DNA from: Sphingomonas sp. URHD0057
Lineage (GTDB): Bacteria > Pseudomonadota > Alphaproteobacteria > Sphingomonadales > Sphingomonadaceae
NCBI RefSeq assembly: GCF_000620665.1
Contig: NZ_JIAU01000013.1
Coordinates: 1-43,015, forward strand
Direction of reading: 5' to 3'
DNA length: 43,015 nt
A model generated the notes under the pieces. That model worked only from the letters and a program-made list of their open reading frames with translations. It had not been told where the DNA came from and ran no database searches. Of the stretch, positions 34,838 through 43,015 are shown one piece after another; within the stretch, counting starts at the first letter, position 1; the number at the start of each line of letters is the position of its first letter. The position numbers and the translations under genes were made by a program.

Positions 34838-36481
34838 GTGATCAAGAGCGTCGAGACTGAGACCGAAGGCCTGAAGCGCGCCTTCATGCTGACCATTCCC
34901 GCCGAGGATATTCAGGCGCGGGTCGACCAGGAAGTGAAGCGGATCGCGCCGCAGGTGCGCATGCCCGGCTTTCGCCCCGGCAAGGTGCCGCCGAACCTGA
35001 TCAAGAAGATGCATGGCGACGCGCTCCAGCGCGACGCCCTCAACGGCGCGGTGCAGGCCGGCGTCCAGCAGCTACTCGAGGAGCAGAACGTGCGCCCGGC
35101 GCTCCAGCCGCAGGTCGAGCTCAAGGACGAATATGAGCCGGGCAAGGACGCCGAAGTCCACGTGCGGCTCGAGGCGCTCCCCGACGTTCCGGCGCCGCAG
35201 ATCGACGGTCTGGCGCTGACCCGGATGACGGTCGCGGCGGATGAGGGCGCGGTCGACGAGCAGCTCCAACAGATCGCTAGCGCCAACAAGCGCTGGACCG
35301 ACGCCCCCAAGAAGCACGCCGCGGCCAGCGGCGACCTCCTCGTGATCGATTTCGAGGGCAAGGTGGACGGCGAGGCATTCACCGGCGGTGCCGGGACCGA
35401 CATGTCGGTCGAGATCGGCTCGGGCCAGTTGATCCCCGGGTTCGAGGATCAGCTCGTCGGCGCCAAGGCCGGCGACAAGCGCGACCTCGAAGTGACCTTC
35501 CCGGCGGACTACAACGTCGCCGATTTGGCGGGTAAGCCGGCGACTTTCGCGGTCACCGTGAAGGGCGTGAAAACGGCGGGCGAGACCAAGGTCGACGAGG
35601 AGTTCGCCAAGTCGCTCGGCCTGCAGAGCCTCGACCAGCTGCGCGACGTGATCCGCGACCAGCAGCGCCAGGAGCTCAACGGCCTGACGCGCACCCACAT
35701 GAAGCGCCAGCTGCTCGATCAGCTCGCCGCCCGGCATGACTTCATCGTGCCGGAATCGATGGTCGAGGCGGAGCATCAGAACATCCTCGGCCAGCTTCGC
35801 CACGAAGCCAGCCACGAGGCGGACCCGAACGCCGCGCTAGCGGAGATCGAGAAGGATGCCGACGAGTATCGCAAGATCGCCGAGCGCCGCGTTCGCCTCG
35901 GCCTGCTGCTGTCCGAGATTGGGGCCGCCAACGGCGTCGAGGTCAGCGACCAGGAGATGAACCGGCTGATCGCCAACGCCGCCGCCCAATACCAGGGCAA
36001 GGACCGCGACACCTTCCTCCGCTATATCCAGCAGGAGCCGATGGTTGCCGCGCAGCTGCGGGCGCCGCTTTATGAGGACAAGGTCGTCGACTTCCTGTTC
36101 TCGAAGGCCGAGATCGCCGAGCACACCGCGAATCGCGCCCAGCTCGAGGCCGATCTCGAAAGCGAAGAAGGCCACGTCCACGGCCCCGGCTGCGGGCACG
36201 ACCATCTCGCTCCGGCCAAGCCCGCGAAGGCGAAGAAGGCTGCGAAAGCCAAGGCCGCCGCCAAGCCGGAGCCGGAAGCGCCGGCCAAGGGCCCGGTCGA
36301 AAAGGCGCCGGCCAAGCCGAAGGCCGCAAAGCCGTTGAAGGACGCGGCGCCGGCGAAGGCTCCCGAGGCGAAGGCCAAAGCCAAGCCTACCTCGAAGACG
36401 GCGGATCCCAAGCCGGCGCCGAAGAAGGCTCCTGCGAAGAAGACTCCGGCGAAGAAGACTCCGGCGAAGGAGGGCAAATAA
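34838..36481 (+). CDS. tig: Trigger factor with long Lys/Ala/Pro-rich tail
   Basis: The 547-residue chaperone and prolyl isomerase has the ribosome-docking signature GFRPGKVP (residues 44-51), the FKBP-like domain (GDLLVIDFEGKVDGEAFTGG, GSGQLIPGFEDQLVGAKAGD) and the helical C-terminal domain up to about residue 445. Start GTG 34838 gives the usual N-terminus. The family is normally 430-450 residues; here a tail of about 100 residues follows. It opens with a His/Cys cluster HVHGPGCGHDH, then repeats of PAKAKKA and KKTPAK, similar to histone H1-like tails. It is encoded downstream of tRNA-Leu; the inverted repeat after the stop may act as terminator. Confidence 0.95.
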   Translation: MIKSVETETEGLKRAFMLTIPAEDIQARVDQEVKRIAPQVRMPGFRPGKVPPNLIKKMHGDALQRDALNGAVQAGVQQLLEEQNVRPALQPQVELKDEYEPGKDAEVHVRLEALPDVPAPQIDGLALTRMTVAADEGAVDEQLQQIASANKRWTDAPKKHAAASGDLLVIDFEGKVDGEAFTGGAGTDMSVEIGSGQLIPGFEDQLVGAKAGDKRDLEVTFPADYNVADLAGKPATFAVTVKGVKTAGETKVDEEFAKSLGLQSLDQLRDVIRDQQRQELNGLTRTHMKRQLLDQLAARHDFIVPESMVEAEHQNILGQLRHEASHEADPNAALAEIEKDADEYRKIAERRVRLGLLLSEIGAANGVEVSDQEMNRLIANAAAQYQGKDRDTFLRYIQQEPMVAAQLRAPLYEDKVVDFLFSKAEIAEHTANRAQLEADLESEEGHVHGPGCGHDHLAPAKPAKAKKAAKAKAAAKPEPEAPAKGPVEKAPAKPKAAKPLKDAAPAKAPEAKAKAKPTSKTADPKPAPKKAPAKKTPAKKTPAKEGK

Positions 36482-36482
36482 G

Positions 36483-36570
36483 CCCATTCGTCCCGAGCTT
36501 GTCGAGGGACTGCCTTTGTATCTACCATGGCGGCGAAGGGCAGGGCTTCGACAAGCTCAGCCCGAACGGG
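36483..36570 (+). repeat. Inverted repeat of the GAGCTTGTCGA type
   Basis: A 32-nt left arm (36483-36514, CCCATTCGTCCCGAGCTTGT...) and a 32-nt right arm (36539-36570, ...ACAAGCTCAGCCCGAACGGG) are inverse copies with few mismatches, separated by 24 nt. It is a known style of dispersed intergenic repeat in sphingomonads. It lies two bases after the tig stop and ends eight bases before the glycosyltransferase start. Confidence 0.9.
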
Positions 36571-36577
36571 GGATTTT

Positions 36578-37516
36578 GTGCCTGAAGTTCAGCGGCCACG
36601 CATCGCCGTGCTCCTTCCCTGCTACAATGAGGAAGCGGCGATCGCGGCCACGGTTGCCGGATTCCGCGCGGCGCTCCCCGGGGCGGTGGTCTACGTCTAT
36701 GACAATAACAGCGGCGACGGCACGCGGGCTGCCGCAGTGAAAGCCGGAGCGATCGTCCGCACCGAACGCCAGCAGGGCAAAGGCAACGTCGTCCGGCGGA
36801 TGTTCGCCGACATCGACGCCGACGTCTATGTGATGGCCGACGGCGATCTGACCTACGACCCGAAGGCCGCGCCGGCGATGGTCGACCAGCTGGTCGGCGA
36901 GCAGCTCGACATGGTCGTCGGCACCCGTCGCCATGAGGAAAAGGGCGCCTATCGGGGCGGGCACGTGCTCGGGAACCGGCTGTTCACCGGGCTGCTGTCG
37001 GGCCTGTTCGGGCGCAGCTTCAGCGACATCTTCTCGGGCTATCGCGTGTTTTCGCGCCGCTTCGTGAAGAGCTTCCCGGTGCTCTCGGCGGGCTTCGAAA
37101 TCGAGACCGAGATGAGCGTGCACGCGCTCGAGCTTCGAATGCCGGTCGGCGAGGTCGAGACCGCCTATGCGGCGCGCCTTGAAGGATCGCACTCCAAGCT
37201 CTCGACCTGGTCCGACGGCTGGCGCATCCTGAAGACCATCGTCACGCTCTATCGGGTCGAGCGGCCGGTTCTGTTCTACGGCGGCATCGGCGCGTTGCTG
37301 CTCGCGCTTGCCATCGTCCTTTCGATCCCGTTGATCGTGACCTACCTCCACACCGGCCTCGTGCCGCGCGTGCCGACCGCGATCCTGGTCACCGGGATGA
37401 CCATCGTCGCCGTGCTGTGCGTCTTTGCCGGGCTGATCCTCGATACCGTCACGCGCGGCCGCCGCGAGGTTCGGCGGCTGGCTTATTTGTCCCTCGCAGC
37501 GCCGGGCGAAGTGTAG
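36578..37516 (+). CDS. Family 2 glycosyltransferase with C-terminal membrane segments
   Basis: From GTG 36578 the product has 312 residues. The GGGGGA run just upstream is the probable ribosome binding site; ATG 36527 lies in the repeat's loop and would add unrelated residues. The GT-A domain begins RIAVLLPCYNEE and has VYVYDNNSGDGT and the DxD-type MADGDLTYDP, then FSDIFSGYRVFSRRF and the ETEMSVHAL-like region of dolichol-phosphate-mannose-synthase-like enzymes. Two membrane helices follow at the C-terminus. The substrate is not readable. It may transfer a sugar to a lipid carrier or to cell-envelope glycans. Confidence 0.9.
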   Translation: MPEVQRPRIAVLLPCYNEEAAIAATVAGFRAALPGAVVYVYDNNSGDGTRAAAVKAGAIVRTERQQGKGNVVRRMFADIDADVYVMADGDLTYDPKAAPAMVDQLVGEQLDMVVGTRRHEEKGAYRGGHVLGNRLFTGLLSGLFGRSFSDIFSGYRVFSRRFVKSFPVLSAGFEIETEMSVHALELRMPVGEVETAYAARLEGSHSKLSTWSDGWRILKTIVTLYRVERPVLFYGGIGALLLALAIVLSIPLIVTYLHTGLVPRVPTAILVTGMTIVAVLCVFAGLILDTVTRGRREVRRLAYLSLAAPGEV

Positions 37517-37534
37517 ACGAATTGCATCACCCTG

Positions 37535-37548
37535 CGACAATTATGTCG
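37535..37548. promoter_or_regulatory. Short palindrome upstream of the TonB-receptor gene
   Basis: CGACA-ATTA-TGTCG is a perfect 5-bp inverted repeat in the 120-bp spacer before the receptor gene, about 90 bp from its start. It may be an operator. It could also be chance; no regulator gene is adjacent. Confidence 0.25.
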
Positions 37549-37636
37549 GATGCGTGACGGTTCCGGGTTTTTCCTACCCTGCGGCTAGGATACTGTTGTT
37601 GGGACCGCCGTACTCGCGGCCAACAGGGGGAATCAT

Positions 37637-40528
37637 ATGAAGCGGATCGACATCGTGCTGCGCGCAAGCGTCGCGACTCTGGCAATCACCGTAGCTTCGG
37701 CCGCCGAGGCGCAGAGCACGCTGCCGCCGCCCGATGTGCAGAATGCGCAGGCGGGACCATCCAACCAGCCTGACCGGCTGGGCGAGATCGTGATCACCGG
37801 TTCGCGTATCCGCCGCAATCCGCTCGACCAGGAATCGCCGATCGTCTTCATCGATCAATCGGACATCCAGAAGACCGGCCTCAACTCGATCAACGACGTG
37901 TTGCAGCGGCTGCCGAGCTCGGGCGGCGGGATCAATTCGGGCAACAACACGTCGGGCAACATCGGCAGCCCGCCGGACGGCAGCGGCGTTGGCGCCGGCG
38001 CCGCCGAAATCGACCTGCGCTACCTCAGCTCGCGCCGCGTGCTCGTGCTCGTCGATGGCCTGCGCTACGTCAACGGCGCCTCGGCCTCCGGCGTTCCGGG
38101 CGCGACCGACCTCAACTCGATTCCGGCGAGCGCGATCGAGCGCGTCGAAGTGCTGCAGGACGGCGCCTCGGCGATCTACGGCTCCGACGCGATCGCGGGG
38201 GTGGTCAACATCATCACCAAGCGCCGGCAGACGGGCTTCGATGCCTCGGTCCAGCTCGGCAAATATCTCGACGAGGGCGATGGCTTTTCCCAGAATTACC
38301 AACTGAGCTGGGGCAATGGCGACAGCGGGCCGCTCCAGGTCGTCATCGGCGGCAATTTCGTGAAGTCCAATGGCGTGCTGGCCGGCGACCGCGCCATCTC
38401 GGCGTTCGCCGACCCTTACGCCACCGATTGCCTTGGCGGTGGCTGTTCCACCTTCATGGAGACCGGCCGCTTCGATGTGCTCACGGATCCGACCAAGCCG
38501 TTCGATGCCGTAACCAACCCGTTTCTAGGCCTCACGCTGAACAAGCCGGTGACCAACGGCCTGCCGCCGAATTACCCGACGGACTTCAAGAAGTTCGGTG
38601 CTGCCGACACGTACAACTTCGCGCCTTTCAACTATATCGAGACGCCTAACAAGCGCATCGGCGGCTTCGCGAACCTCAAGTACGAGCTCGCGGACGACAT
38701 CAATTTCTCCGCCAAGGGGATTTACAACCACCGGACGTCGGCCAACCAGGGAGGGCCGCTGCCGCTCGGCATCGGACCGGATCTCGGCCAGGGCAACATT
38801 CTCGACACGATCACGGTTTCCGCGACCAACCCGTTCAATCCGTTCGGGGTCGACCTGGTCCCAGGCGAGAATTATCGCCAGATCCGGCGTCGCCTGACGG
38901 AGATCGGCCTCCGGCGTTACTTCCAGACGGTGAACACGATCTACGGCGTGGCGACGCTCGACGGGAAATTCTCGGCCCTCGCCGGCGACTGGTTCTGGGA
39001 CGTCAACGGCATCTACGGCAGCAACAAGGCCAAGCAGACCTTCCTCGGCAACATCAACGCCGCTCACCTCCAGCAGGCACTCGGCCCCGTGGCCCAGTGC
39101 ACCGCGCCGTGCGTGCCGTTTAACTTCTTCGGCACGGTGGGAGCGGTGACCCCGGCCATGCTCGACTGGATCGGCTTCGACGAGCATGACTCCAGCGAGC
39201 AGAAGACCTGGGATTTCAGCGGCAACATCTCGGGCAAGCTGTTTCGCCTGCCGGGCGGCGACCTCGGCCTCGCCGCCGGCGTCGAATATCGCGACCTCAA
39301 GGGCCGCTACGACCCCGATCCGGTGATCGCCGCCGGGCTTGGCGCCGACATCCCGTCACTGCCGACCAAGGGCGGGTACCACGTCAAGGAAGCCTATGCG
39401 GAGCTCGACGCGCCTTTGCTGAAAGGGCTGCCGATGGCCGAGCTGGTCGAGCTTACCGGCGCAGTTCGCTTCTCCGATTATTCGACCTCCGGATCGCACA
39501 CCACGTTCAAGGCCGGCGCCAACTGGATGCCGGTTCGCGGCCTGAGGCTCCGCGCCAATTGGGCCCAGGGCTTCCGGGCGCCGTCGATCGGCGAATTGTT
39601 CGGTTCGAAGTCGCGCTTCGACGCCTCGGTCGACGATCCTTGCTCGGTGCTCAGCGAGCGCGACCGCAACTTCCTCAACGATACGACGGTGCACGCCAAC
39701 TGCGTAGCACAAGGAGCACCCAATGGCTCCGACACGCGGCCGAAGGATCAGCTTTCGGTCGTCACCGGCGGCAACGAGAACCTGAAGCCGGAGACGTCGA
39801 AGAGCTGGGTGATCGGCGGCGTGCTTAGCCCCGACTTCCTGCCAGGCTTCTCGTTTGAGGCCAATTGGTACGACATCCGCGTCAGCGGCGCGATTCAATC
39901 GGCGGACGTCCAGTCGACGCTGTTGACCTGCGTCTACGAGAACGACCCGCTGGCGTGCGGCAACGTCCATCGCTCCGGCAGCGGGAACATCACGCAGATC
40001 GAAGGAACCCTGCAGAATATCGCTGGAATCAAGACCCAGGGTTGGGACTTCAACTTTGCCTATCGCACTCGGCAGGCGAGCTGGGGACGGCTGGGTCTGA
40101 CGTGGAACAACACCTTGCTGCGCAAATTCGACGTGATCACCCCGACCTCCACCGGGACCGAGATCAAGCATCGTCGCGGGACGGAAATCGGCAGCCCGGC
40201 GCAGGGATATCCCAAATGGCGCTCGCTCGGGATGGTCGACTGGGACAACGGCTCGTTCGGCGCAACCCTGACCGGCCGCTACATGTCCGGATTGACGGAG
40301 ATCAACGGCGGCGACAACAAGATGAAGTCGATCTTCTACACCGACGCTCAGCTGCGCTGGAACCCGAGTTTCTGGTCGCTGAAGAACCTCGGTCTGGCCG
40401 TCGGCGTGAACAATCTGTTCAACGCCCACACCCCGGGCTGCGCCAGCTGCGACATCAACAACATCGACCAGACACTCTACAACACGCCGGGCCGCTTCTA
40501 TTACGCGCGCATCGGCGTGAAATACTGA
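37637..40528 (+). CDS. TonB-dependent outer-membrane receptor
   Basis: The 963-residue protein starts at ATG 37637 after AGGGGGAATCAT. The signal peptide ends near AAEAQS. A TonB-box-like EIVITGSRI follows, then the plug domain ([50 protein letters not shown]) and a large barrel ending in [12 protein letters not shown]. It takes up an unknown substrate using TonB energy. The barrel resembles the large sphingomonad group of receptors with plug motifs of the [17 protein letters not shown] type; extracellular loops carry several Cys pairs. There is no sigma/anti-sigma pair nearby. Confidence 0.95.
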   Translation: MKRIDIVLRASVATLAITVASAAEAQSTLPPPDVQNAQAGPSNQPDRLGEIVITGSRIRRNPLDQESPIVFIDQSDIQKTGLNSINDVLQRLPSSGGGINSGNNTSGNIGSPPDGSGVGAGAAEIDLRYLSSRRVLVLVDGLRYVNGASASGVPGATDLNSIPASAIERVEVLQDGASAIYGSDAIAGVVNIITKRRQTGFDASVQLGKYLDEGDGFSQNYQLSWGNGDSGPLQVVIGGNFVKSNGVLAGDRAISAFADPYATDCLGGGCSTFMETGRFDVLTDPTKPFDAVTNPFLGLTLNKPVTNGLPPNYPTDFKKFGAADTYNFAPFNYIETPNKRIGGFANLKYELADDINFSAKGIYNHRTSANQGGPLPLGIGPDLGQGNILDTITVSATNPFNPFGVDLVPGENYRQIRRRLTEIGLRRYFQTVNTIYGVATLDGKFSALAGDWFWDVNGIYGSNKAKQTFLGNINAAHLQQALGPVAQCTAPCVPFNFFGTVGAVTPAMLDWIGFDEHDSSEQKTWDFSGNISGKLFRLPGGDLGLAAGVEYRDLKGRYDPDPVIAAGLGADIPSLPTKGGYHVKEAYAELDAPLLKGLPMAELVELTGAVRFSDYSTSGSHTTFKAGANWMPVRGLRLRANWAQGFRAPSIGELFGSKSRFDASVDDPCSVLSERDRNFLNDTTVHANCVAQGAPNGSDTRPKDQLSVVTGGNENLKPETSKSWVIGGVLSPDFLPGFSFEANWYDIRVSGAIQSADVQSTLLTCVYENDPLACGNVHRSGSGNITQIEGTLQNIAGIKTQGWDFNFAYRTRQASWGRLGLTWNNTLLRKFDVITPTSTGTEIKHRRGTEIGSPAQGYPKWRSLGMVDWDNGSFGATLTGRYMSGLTEINGGDNKMKSIFYTDAQLRWNPSFWSLKNLGLAVGVNNLFNAHTPGCASCDINNIDQTLYNTPGRFYYARIGVKY

Positions 40529-40554
40529 TCGTCCGAGCAAGTTCTGAAGACGGG

Positions 40555-40586
40555 GGGCGGTCCAGCGATGGGCCGCCCTTCGCTTT
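40555..40586 (+). terminator. Probable terminator after the TonB-receptor gene
   Basis: GGGCGGTCC (40555-40563) pairs with GGGCCGCCC (40570-40578) around a 6-nt loop, with one G-T pair; TTCGCTTT follows. The T run is short, so strength is uncertain. Confidence 0.6.
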
Positions 40587-40655
40587 AGGGCTGGCTTGAA
40601 CCTTGGGCCGATCCGCCCGATGTAGGCGCGACACAAATTAGAGGATCGCACTCAC

Positions 40656-41312
40656 GTGATTGACCATCAGGATATCGTTTCGCAACTCGTCCCCATCGTC
40701 ATCGAGCAGTCCAACCGGGGCGAGCGCAGCTTCGACATTTATTCGCGGCTGCTGCGCGAGCGGATCGTGTTCATCACCGGTGCGATCGAGGACCATATGG
40801 CGAGCCTCGTCACGGCCCAGCTGCTCTTCCTCGAGTCCGAGAACCCGAAGAAGGACGTCTTCATGTACATCAACTCGCCGGGCGGCGTGGTGACGGCCGG
40901 CCTCGCGATCCACGACACCATGCAATACATCCGGCCCAAGATCAGCACGGTGTGCATCGGCCAGGCGGCATCGATGGGCAGCTTCCTGCTGGCGGCGGGC
41001 GAGCCCGGGATGCGGGTCGCGCTGACCAACAGCCGGATCATGGTCCACCAGCCCTCGGGCGGCGCCCAAGGCATGGCCGCGGACATCGAGATCCAGGCGC
41101 GCGAGATCCTCCGCATGCGCTCGCGCCTCAACGCGCTCTACGCGCAATATACCGGCAAGACGATCGAGCAGATCGAGACGGCGATGGACCGCGACACCTT
41201 CCTCGAGGCCGACGAGGCCAAGGCCTTCGGCATCATCGACGAAGTGTTCGACAAGCGCCCCGACGCCGGCGAAGACGGCGGGACGGGGGCGGGGGATGTG
41301 ACGCCGGCGTAG
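40656..41312 (+). CDS. clpP: ATP-dependent Clp protease proteolytic subunit
   Basis: The 218-residue serine protease has the catalytic triad Ser106 (GQAASMGS), His131 (MVHQPSGG) and Asp180 ([11 protein letters not shown]). The N-terminal part [18 protein letters not shown] is typical. GTG 40656 is the start, with GAGG about eleven bases before. The C-terminal end is Gly/Asp-rich. It forms a double heptamer that degrades proteins fed by ClpX or ClpA. clpX, usually next, is not in the remaining window. Confidence 0.96.
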   Translation: MIDHQDIVSQLVPIVIEQSNRGERSFDIYSRLLRERIVFITGAIEDHMASLVTAQLLFLESENPKKDVFMYINSPGGVVTAGLAIHDTMQYIRPKISTVCIGQAASMGSFLLAAGEPGMRVALTNSRIMVHQPSGGAQGMAADIEIQAREILRMRSRLNALYAQYTGKTIEQIETAMDRDTFLEADEAKAFGIIDEVFDKRPDAGEDGGTGAGDVTPA

Positions 41313-41426
41313 GGACGCCGAGCAGAAGGCGGAAATTGCGCAGCGATTTTCGACTTCTGTCGTAGAGCCGTCACAAGCCCGGCCGGCGGGGCGGCGAGCC
41401 TAAAGCGAGCCGAACCGGTCCGACGC

Positions 41427-41451
41427 GGTCACGCGATTCACTCGCGTGACC
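41427..41451. repeat. Perfect 10-bp inverted repeat downstream of clpP
   Basis: GGTCACGCGA (41427-41436) and TCGCGTGACC (41442-41451) are perfect inverse copies with a 5-nt spacer. No T run follows on either side, so it is more likely part of a repeat or an operator than an intrinsic terminator. Confidence 0.6.
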
Positions 41452-41463
41452 CAGCCTGCCTAA

Positions 41464-41508
41464 CCCTCTCGACGGGAGAAGGTGGCCGCGCAGCGACCGG
41501 GTGAGGGG
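41464..41508. repeat. Dispersed intergenic repeat (CCCTCTC...GTGAGGGG type)
   Basis: The block begins CCCTCTCGACGGGAGAAGG, includes GGCCGCGCAGCGACCGGG and ends GTGAGGGG. The ends are inverse to each other and the core resembles the common proteobacterial repeat I know in this form. It sits in the 281-bp spacer between clpP and the RidA-like gene, which contains no gene I can support. Confidence 0.55.
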
Positions 41509-41517
41509 TCCTGAACC

Positions 41518-41547
41518 AATGTCTGCTTTCGACCCATTGCGGACATT
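41518..41547. repeat. Hairpin repeat, copy 1 (AATGTCTGC...GCGGACATT)
   Basis: AATGTCTGC and GCGGACATT can pair (one G-T) around TTTCGACCCATT. The first 21 bases recur exactly at 42143-42163. In translation the block gives MSAFDPLRTL, a peptide often seen as a false N-terminus. Confidence 0.75.
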
Positions 41548-41593
41548 GGGCGCGTGCGTCAGAGTCTGGACCGCGCACGACGGGAGGCCAGCC

Positions 41594-42133
41594 ATGCCAT
41601 TCGGTCATTTTCGCATTATTGCCGCCTTGTTTCTTTGCTCGTTGGCTAGCCCAGCGCTTTCCGCGGAGATGAACACGCCAGAGCAAAAGCTGGCCGCGGC
41701 TGGATACAAGTTGCCCAATCCCGATGTGCCCGAGGGCAATTATGTGAGCGCGGTCCGAGCGGGCAATCTTCTATTCTTTGCCGGTCATGGCGAGTGCGGC
41801 CGCACTGAAAAGCTCGGGAAGGTCGGTGCGGATCTGACAATCGAGGAGGGGCGGCACTCTGCGGAGTTGACCGCGCTTTGTATGCTGGCAACGGCGAAGG
41901 AGCAGATCGGCGAGCTCTCGCGGATTGAGCGGTTCGTTCGGATTTTCGGTATGGTCAACGCCACGGAGGACTTTGCACAAAGCCCTAAGGTCATCGACGG
42001 CTTTTCTAACGTCATGACCACGGCCTTCGGCGAGGGCGGGAAAGCCGCTCGCGCTGCAATCGTCATCCAGTCATTGCCGGGACGTATTCCGGTGGAGGTC
42101 GAAGCCATCGCGCTGTTACGGGCCGACAAATAG
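41594..42133 (+). CDS. Exported RidA/YjgF-family protein
   Basis: The 179-residue product starts at ATG 41594, after GGGAGGCCAGCC. It has a signal peptide (IIAALFLCSLASPALSAE), then a RidA-like chorismate-mutase-like fold (EQKLAAAGYKLPNPDVPEGNYVSAVRAGNLLFFAGHGE, ELSRIERFVRIFGMVNATEDF, SLPGRIPVEVEAIALL). RidA proteins normally work in the cytoplasm on reactive imines; the Arg in the C-terminal region (LPGRIPVEVEAIA) resembles the conserved catalytic position. Export suggests another task. It is flanked by two copies of a short repeat and looks lower in GC than clpP. Confidence 0.85.
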   Translation: MPFGHFRIIAALFLCSLASPALSAEMNTPEQKLAAAGYKLPNPDVPEGNYVSAVRAGNLLFFAGHGECGRTEKLGKVGADLTIEEGRHSAELTALCMLATAKEQIGELSRIERFVRIFGMVNATEDFAQSPKVIDGFSNVMTTAFGEGGKAARAAIVIQSLPGRIPVEVEAIALLRADK

Positions 42134-42142
42134 CTAGCTTCT

Positions 42143-42163
42143 AATGTCTGCTTTCGACCCATT
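42143..42163. repeat. Hairpin repeat, copy 2 (first 21 bases of the 41518 element)
   Basis: The sequence AATGTCTGC...CCCATT is identical to 41518-41538. The right arm of the hairpin is missing here; CCTGCCGCTAGCG follows instead. It begins nine bases after the RidA-like stop. The rest of the 232-bp spacer has an AT-rich patch (about 42210-42245) that may hold the promoter for the epoxide hydrolase gene. Confidence 0.75.
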
Positions 42164-42365
42164 CCTGCCGCTAGCGCGCTGGGGACGACCTTCGACCCCG
42201 ATGCTGCGATCGCCATATTTATGCTAACATAGTTTAATTCAATTGACCCAACTCGCCCATGAGGTGCACGGCGACTAGCGACCGGTTGGTCTCAGCTCCT
42301 CTTTGCTTACCCACGGCCCTGTGACGCGTCTCGAAACTCCAAACGCCTTCATCGGGAGATTGAGC

Positions 42366-43015
42366 ATGTCCGCACGGCAGTCGCTAATGGCCCGCCGCCA
42401 TTTCCTCATCACGTCGGCTTTGGTTGGCGCTGGCGGGCTGATTATTCCCTCCGTCGCCCATGCGGAGAGTGCGCCACTGCCGGATGCTCAAACTATCTCG
42501 CCCACGCCGACCACGAGTACTTCGGCAGCAGGGCTTCCCGGCGCGTTGCTGGCCGCTACCGCCGCGACCGCACAAGCAAGTGGCGACGGCTCCATCCGGC
42601 CGTTCCATTATCGCGCGAGCGACAATGAACTCGCGGACCTCAAGCGCCGTGTCGCGGCGACGCGCTGGCCCGAGCGGGAGACGGTCAACGACACCACGCA
42701 GGGTGTCCGGCTCGCAACGATGCAGAAGCTCGCGGACTATTGGGCTAAGCACCACGACTGGAGTCGCGCAGAGGCGCAGCTCTTTTCCTATCCCAACTTT
42801 ATCACCAACATCGACGGGCTCGACGTCCACTTCATCCACGTAAAGTCGAAGCATGCGAACGCGCTCCCGGTGATCATCACCCATGGTTGGCCGGGCTCGA
42901 TCATCGAGCAACTGAAGATAATCGGCCCGCTGACCGATCCCACGGCTTACGGTGGCACCGCCGCCGACGCCTTCGATATCGTGATCCCATCGCTCCCGGG
43001 CTACGGCTTCTCGGG
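42366..43015 (+). CDS. Epoxide hydrolase-like protein, N-terminal part (3' end outside window)
   Basis: ATG 42366 follows GGGAGATTGAGC, a good ribosome binding site. The frame is open to the end of the window (216 codons). An N-terminal RRHFLIT motif with a hydrophobic stretch (SALVGAGGLIIPSVAHA) looks like a Tat-type signal. After a Thr/Ser/Ala-rich linker comes the epoxide hydrolase N-terminal domain (IRPFHYRASDNELADLKRRVAATRWPE, DYWAKHHDWSRAEAQL, FITNIDGLDVHFIHVKS) and the oxyanion-hole loop HGWPGS. The nucleophile Asp and His lie beyond the window. The family opens epoxides to diols; export would be unusual. Confidence 0.88.
   Translation, partial: MSARQSLMARRHFLITSALVGAGGLIIPSVAHAESAPLPDAQTISPTPTTSTSAAGLPGALLAATAATAQASGDGSIRPFHYRASDNELADLKRRVAATRWPERETVNDTTQGVRLATMQKLADYWAKHHDWSRAEAQLFSYPNFITNIDGLDVHFIHVKSKHANALPVIITHGWPGSIIEQLKIIGPLTDPTAYGGTAADAFDIVIPSLPGYGFS

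Noticed and set aside
41501-41593. Longer N-terminus for the RidA-like gene starting MRGPEPMSAFDPLRTLG
   Set aside because: This is translation of the repeat at 41518-41547. ATG 41594 has a good ribosome binding site and begins a signal peptide.
41371-41595. Minus-strand frame with NVRNGSKADIGS
   Set aside because: It is the reverse translation of the same repeat, a common false gene.

Overview
The window is GC-rich chromosomal DNA from an alphaproteobacterium. The best fit is the Sphingomonadaceae (Sphingomonas/Sphingomicrobium type). I infer this from gene content and order, protein style (TonB receptor, DUF4402, DUF3089, PhoK-type phosphatase, polyproline-tailed autotransporter) and palindromic repeats I recognise from sphingomonads. 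No database search was made. It is mostly core genome: no integrase, transposase, phage or CRISPR was seen.

Layout. 1-3.3 kb: end of an autotransporter, a DyP-type peroxidase with a frame-breaking internal deletion, and tRNA-Lys. 3.6-7.8 kb: four tightly packed genes (TlpA-like thioredoxin, DUF4266 lipoprotein, DUF3570 barrel, ApbE) that look like an outer-membrane flavinylation cassette; the barrel carries an intact DxxSGAT target motif. 7.8-13.3 kb: rod-shape operon mreB-mreC-mreD-mrdA-rodA on the minus strand. 13.4-16.4 kb: mutL (with an in-frame palindromic repeat), crcB, ppa and a small gene. 16.4-19.2 kb: a divergent IlvC and miaA, head to head with serB. 19.2-22.9 kb: two SPOR proteins around a ParA ATPase and a ribbon-helix-helix-like protein. 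22.9-26.0 kb: pyrB, ruvX, a DUF3089 protein and a DUF4402 protein. 26.3-29.9 kb: gatCAB with an extra lipoprotein gene between gatA and gatB. 30-34.8 kb: PhoK-like phosphatase, two lipoproteins around an M48 protease, a proline-rich small protein and tRNA-Leu. 34.8-41.3 kb: tig and clpP, separated by a glycosyltransferase and a TonB receptor. 41.3-43.0 kb: a repeat-rich stretch with an exported RidA-like protein and the start of an epoxide hydrolase.

Gene packing is extreme. All six convergent gene pairs have stop codons that overlap, abut or lie one base apart, and miaA and serB share an 8-bp palindrome as their two start sites. Several genes have palindromic repeats in their leaders or, in mutL, in the coding sequence. 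The most promising little-described systems are the flavinylation cassette (3.6-7.8 kb) and the ParA/RHH/SPOR-lipoprotein set (19.2-22.9 kb).
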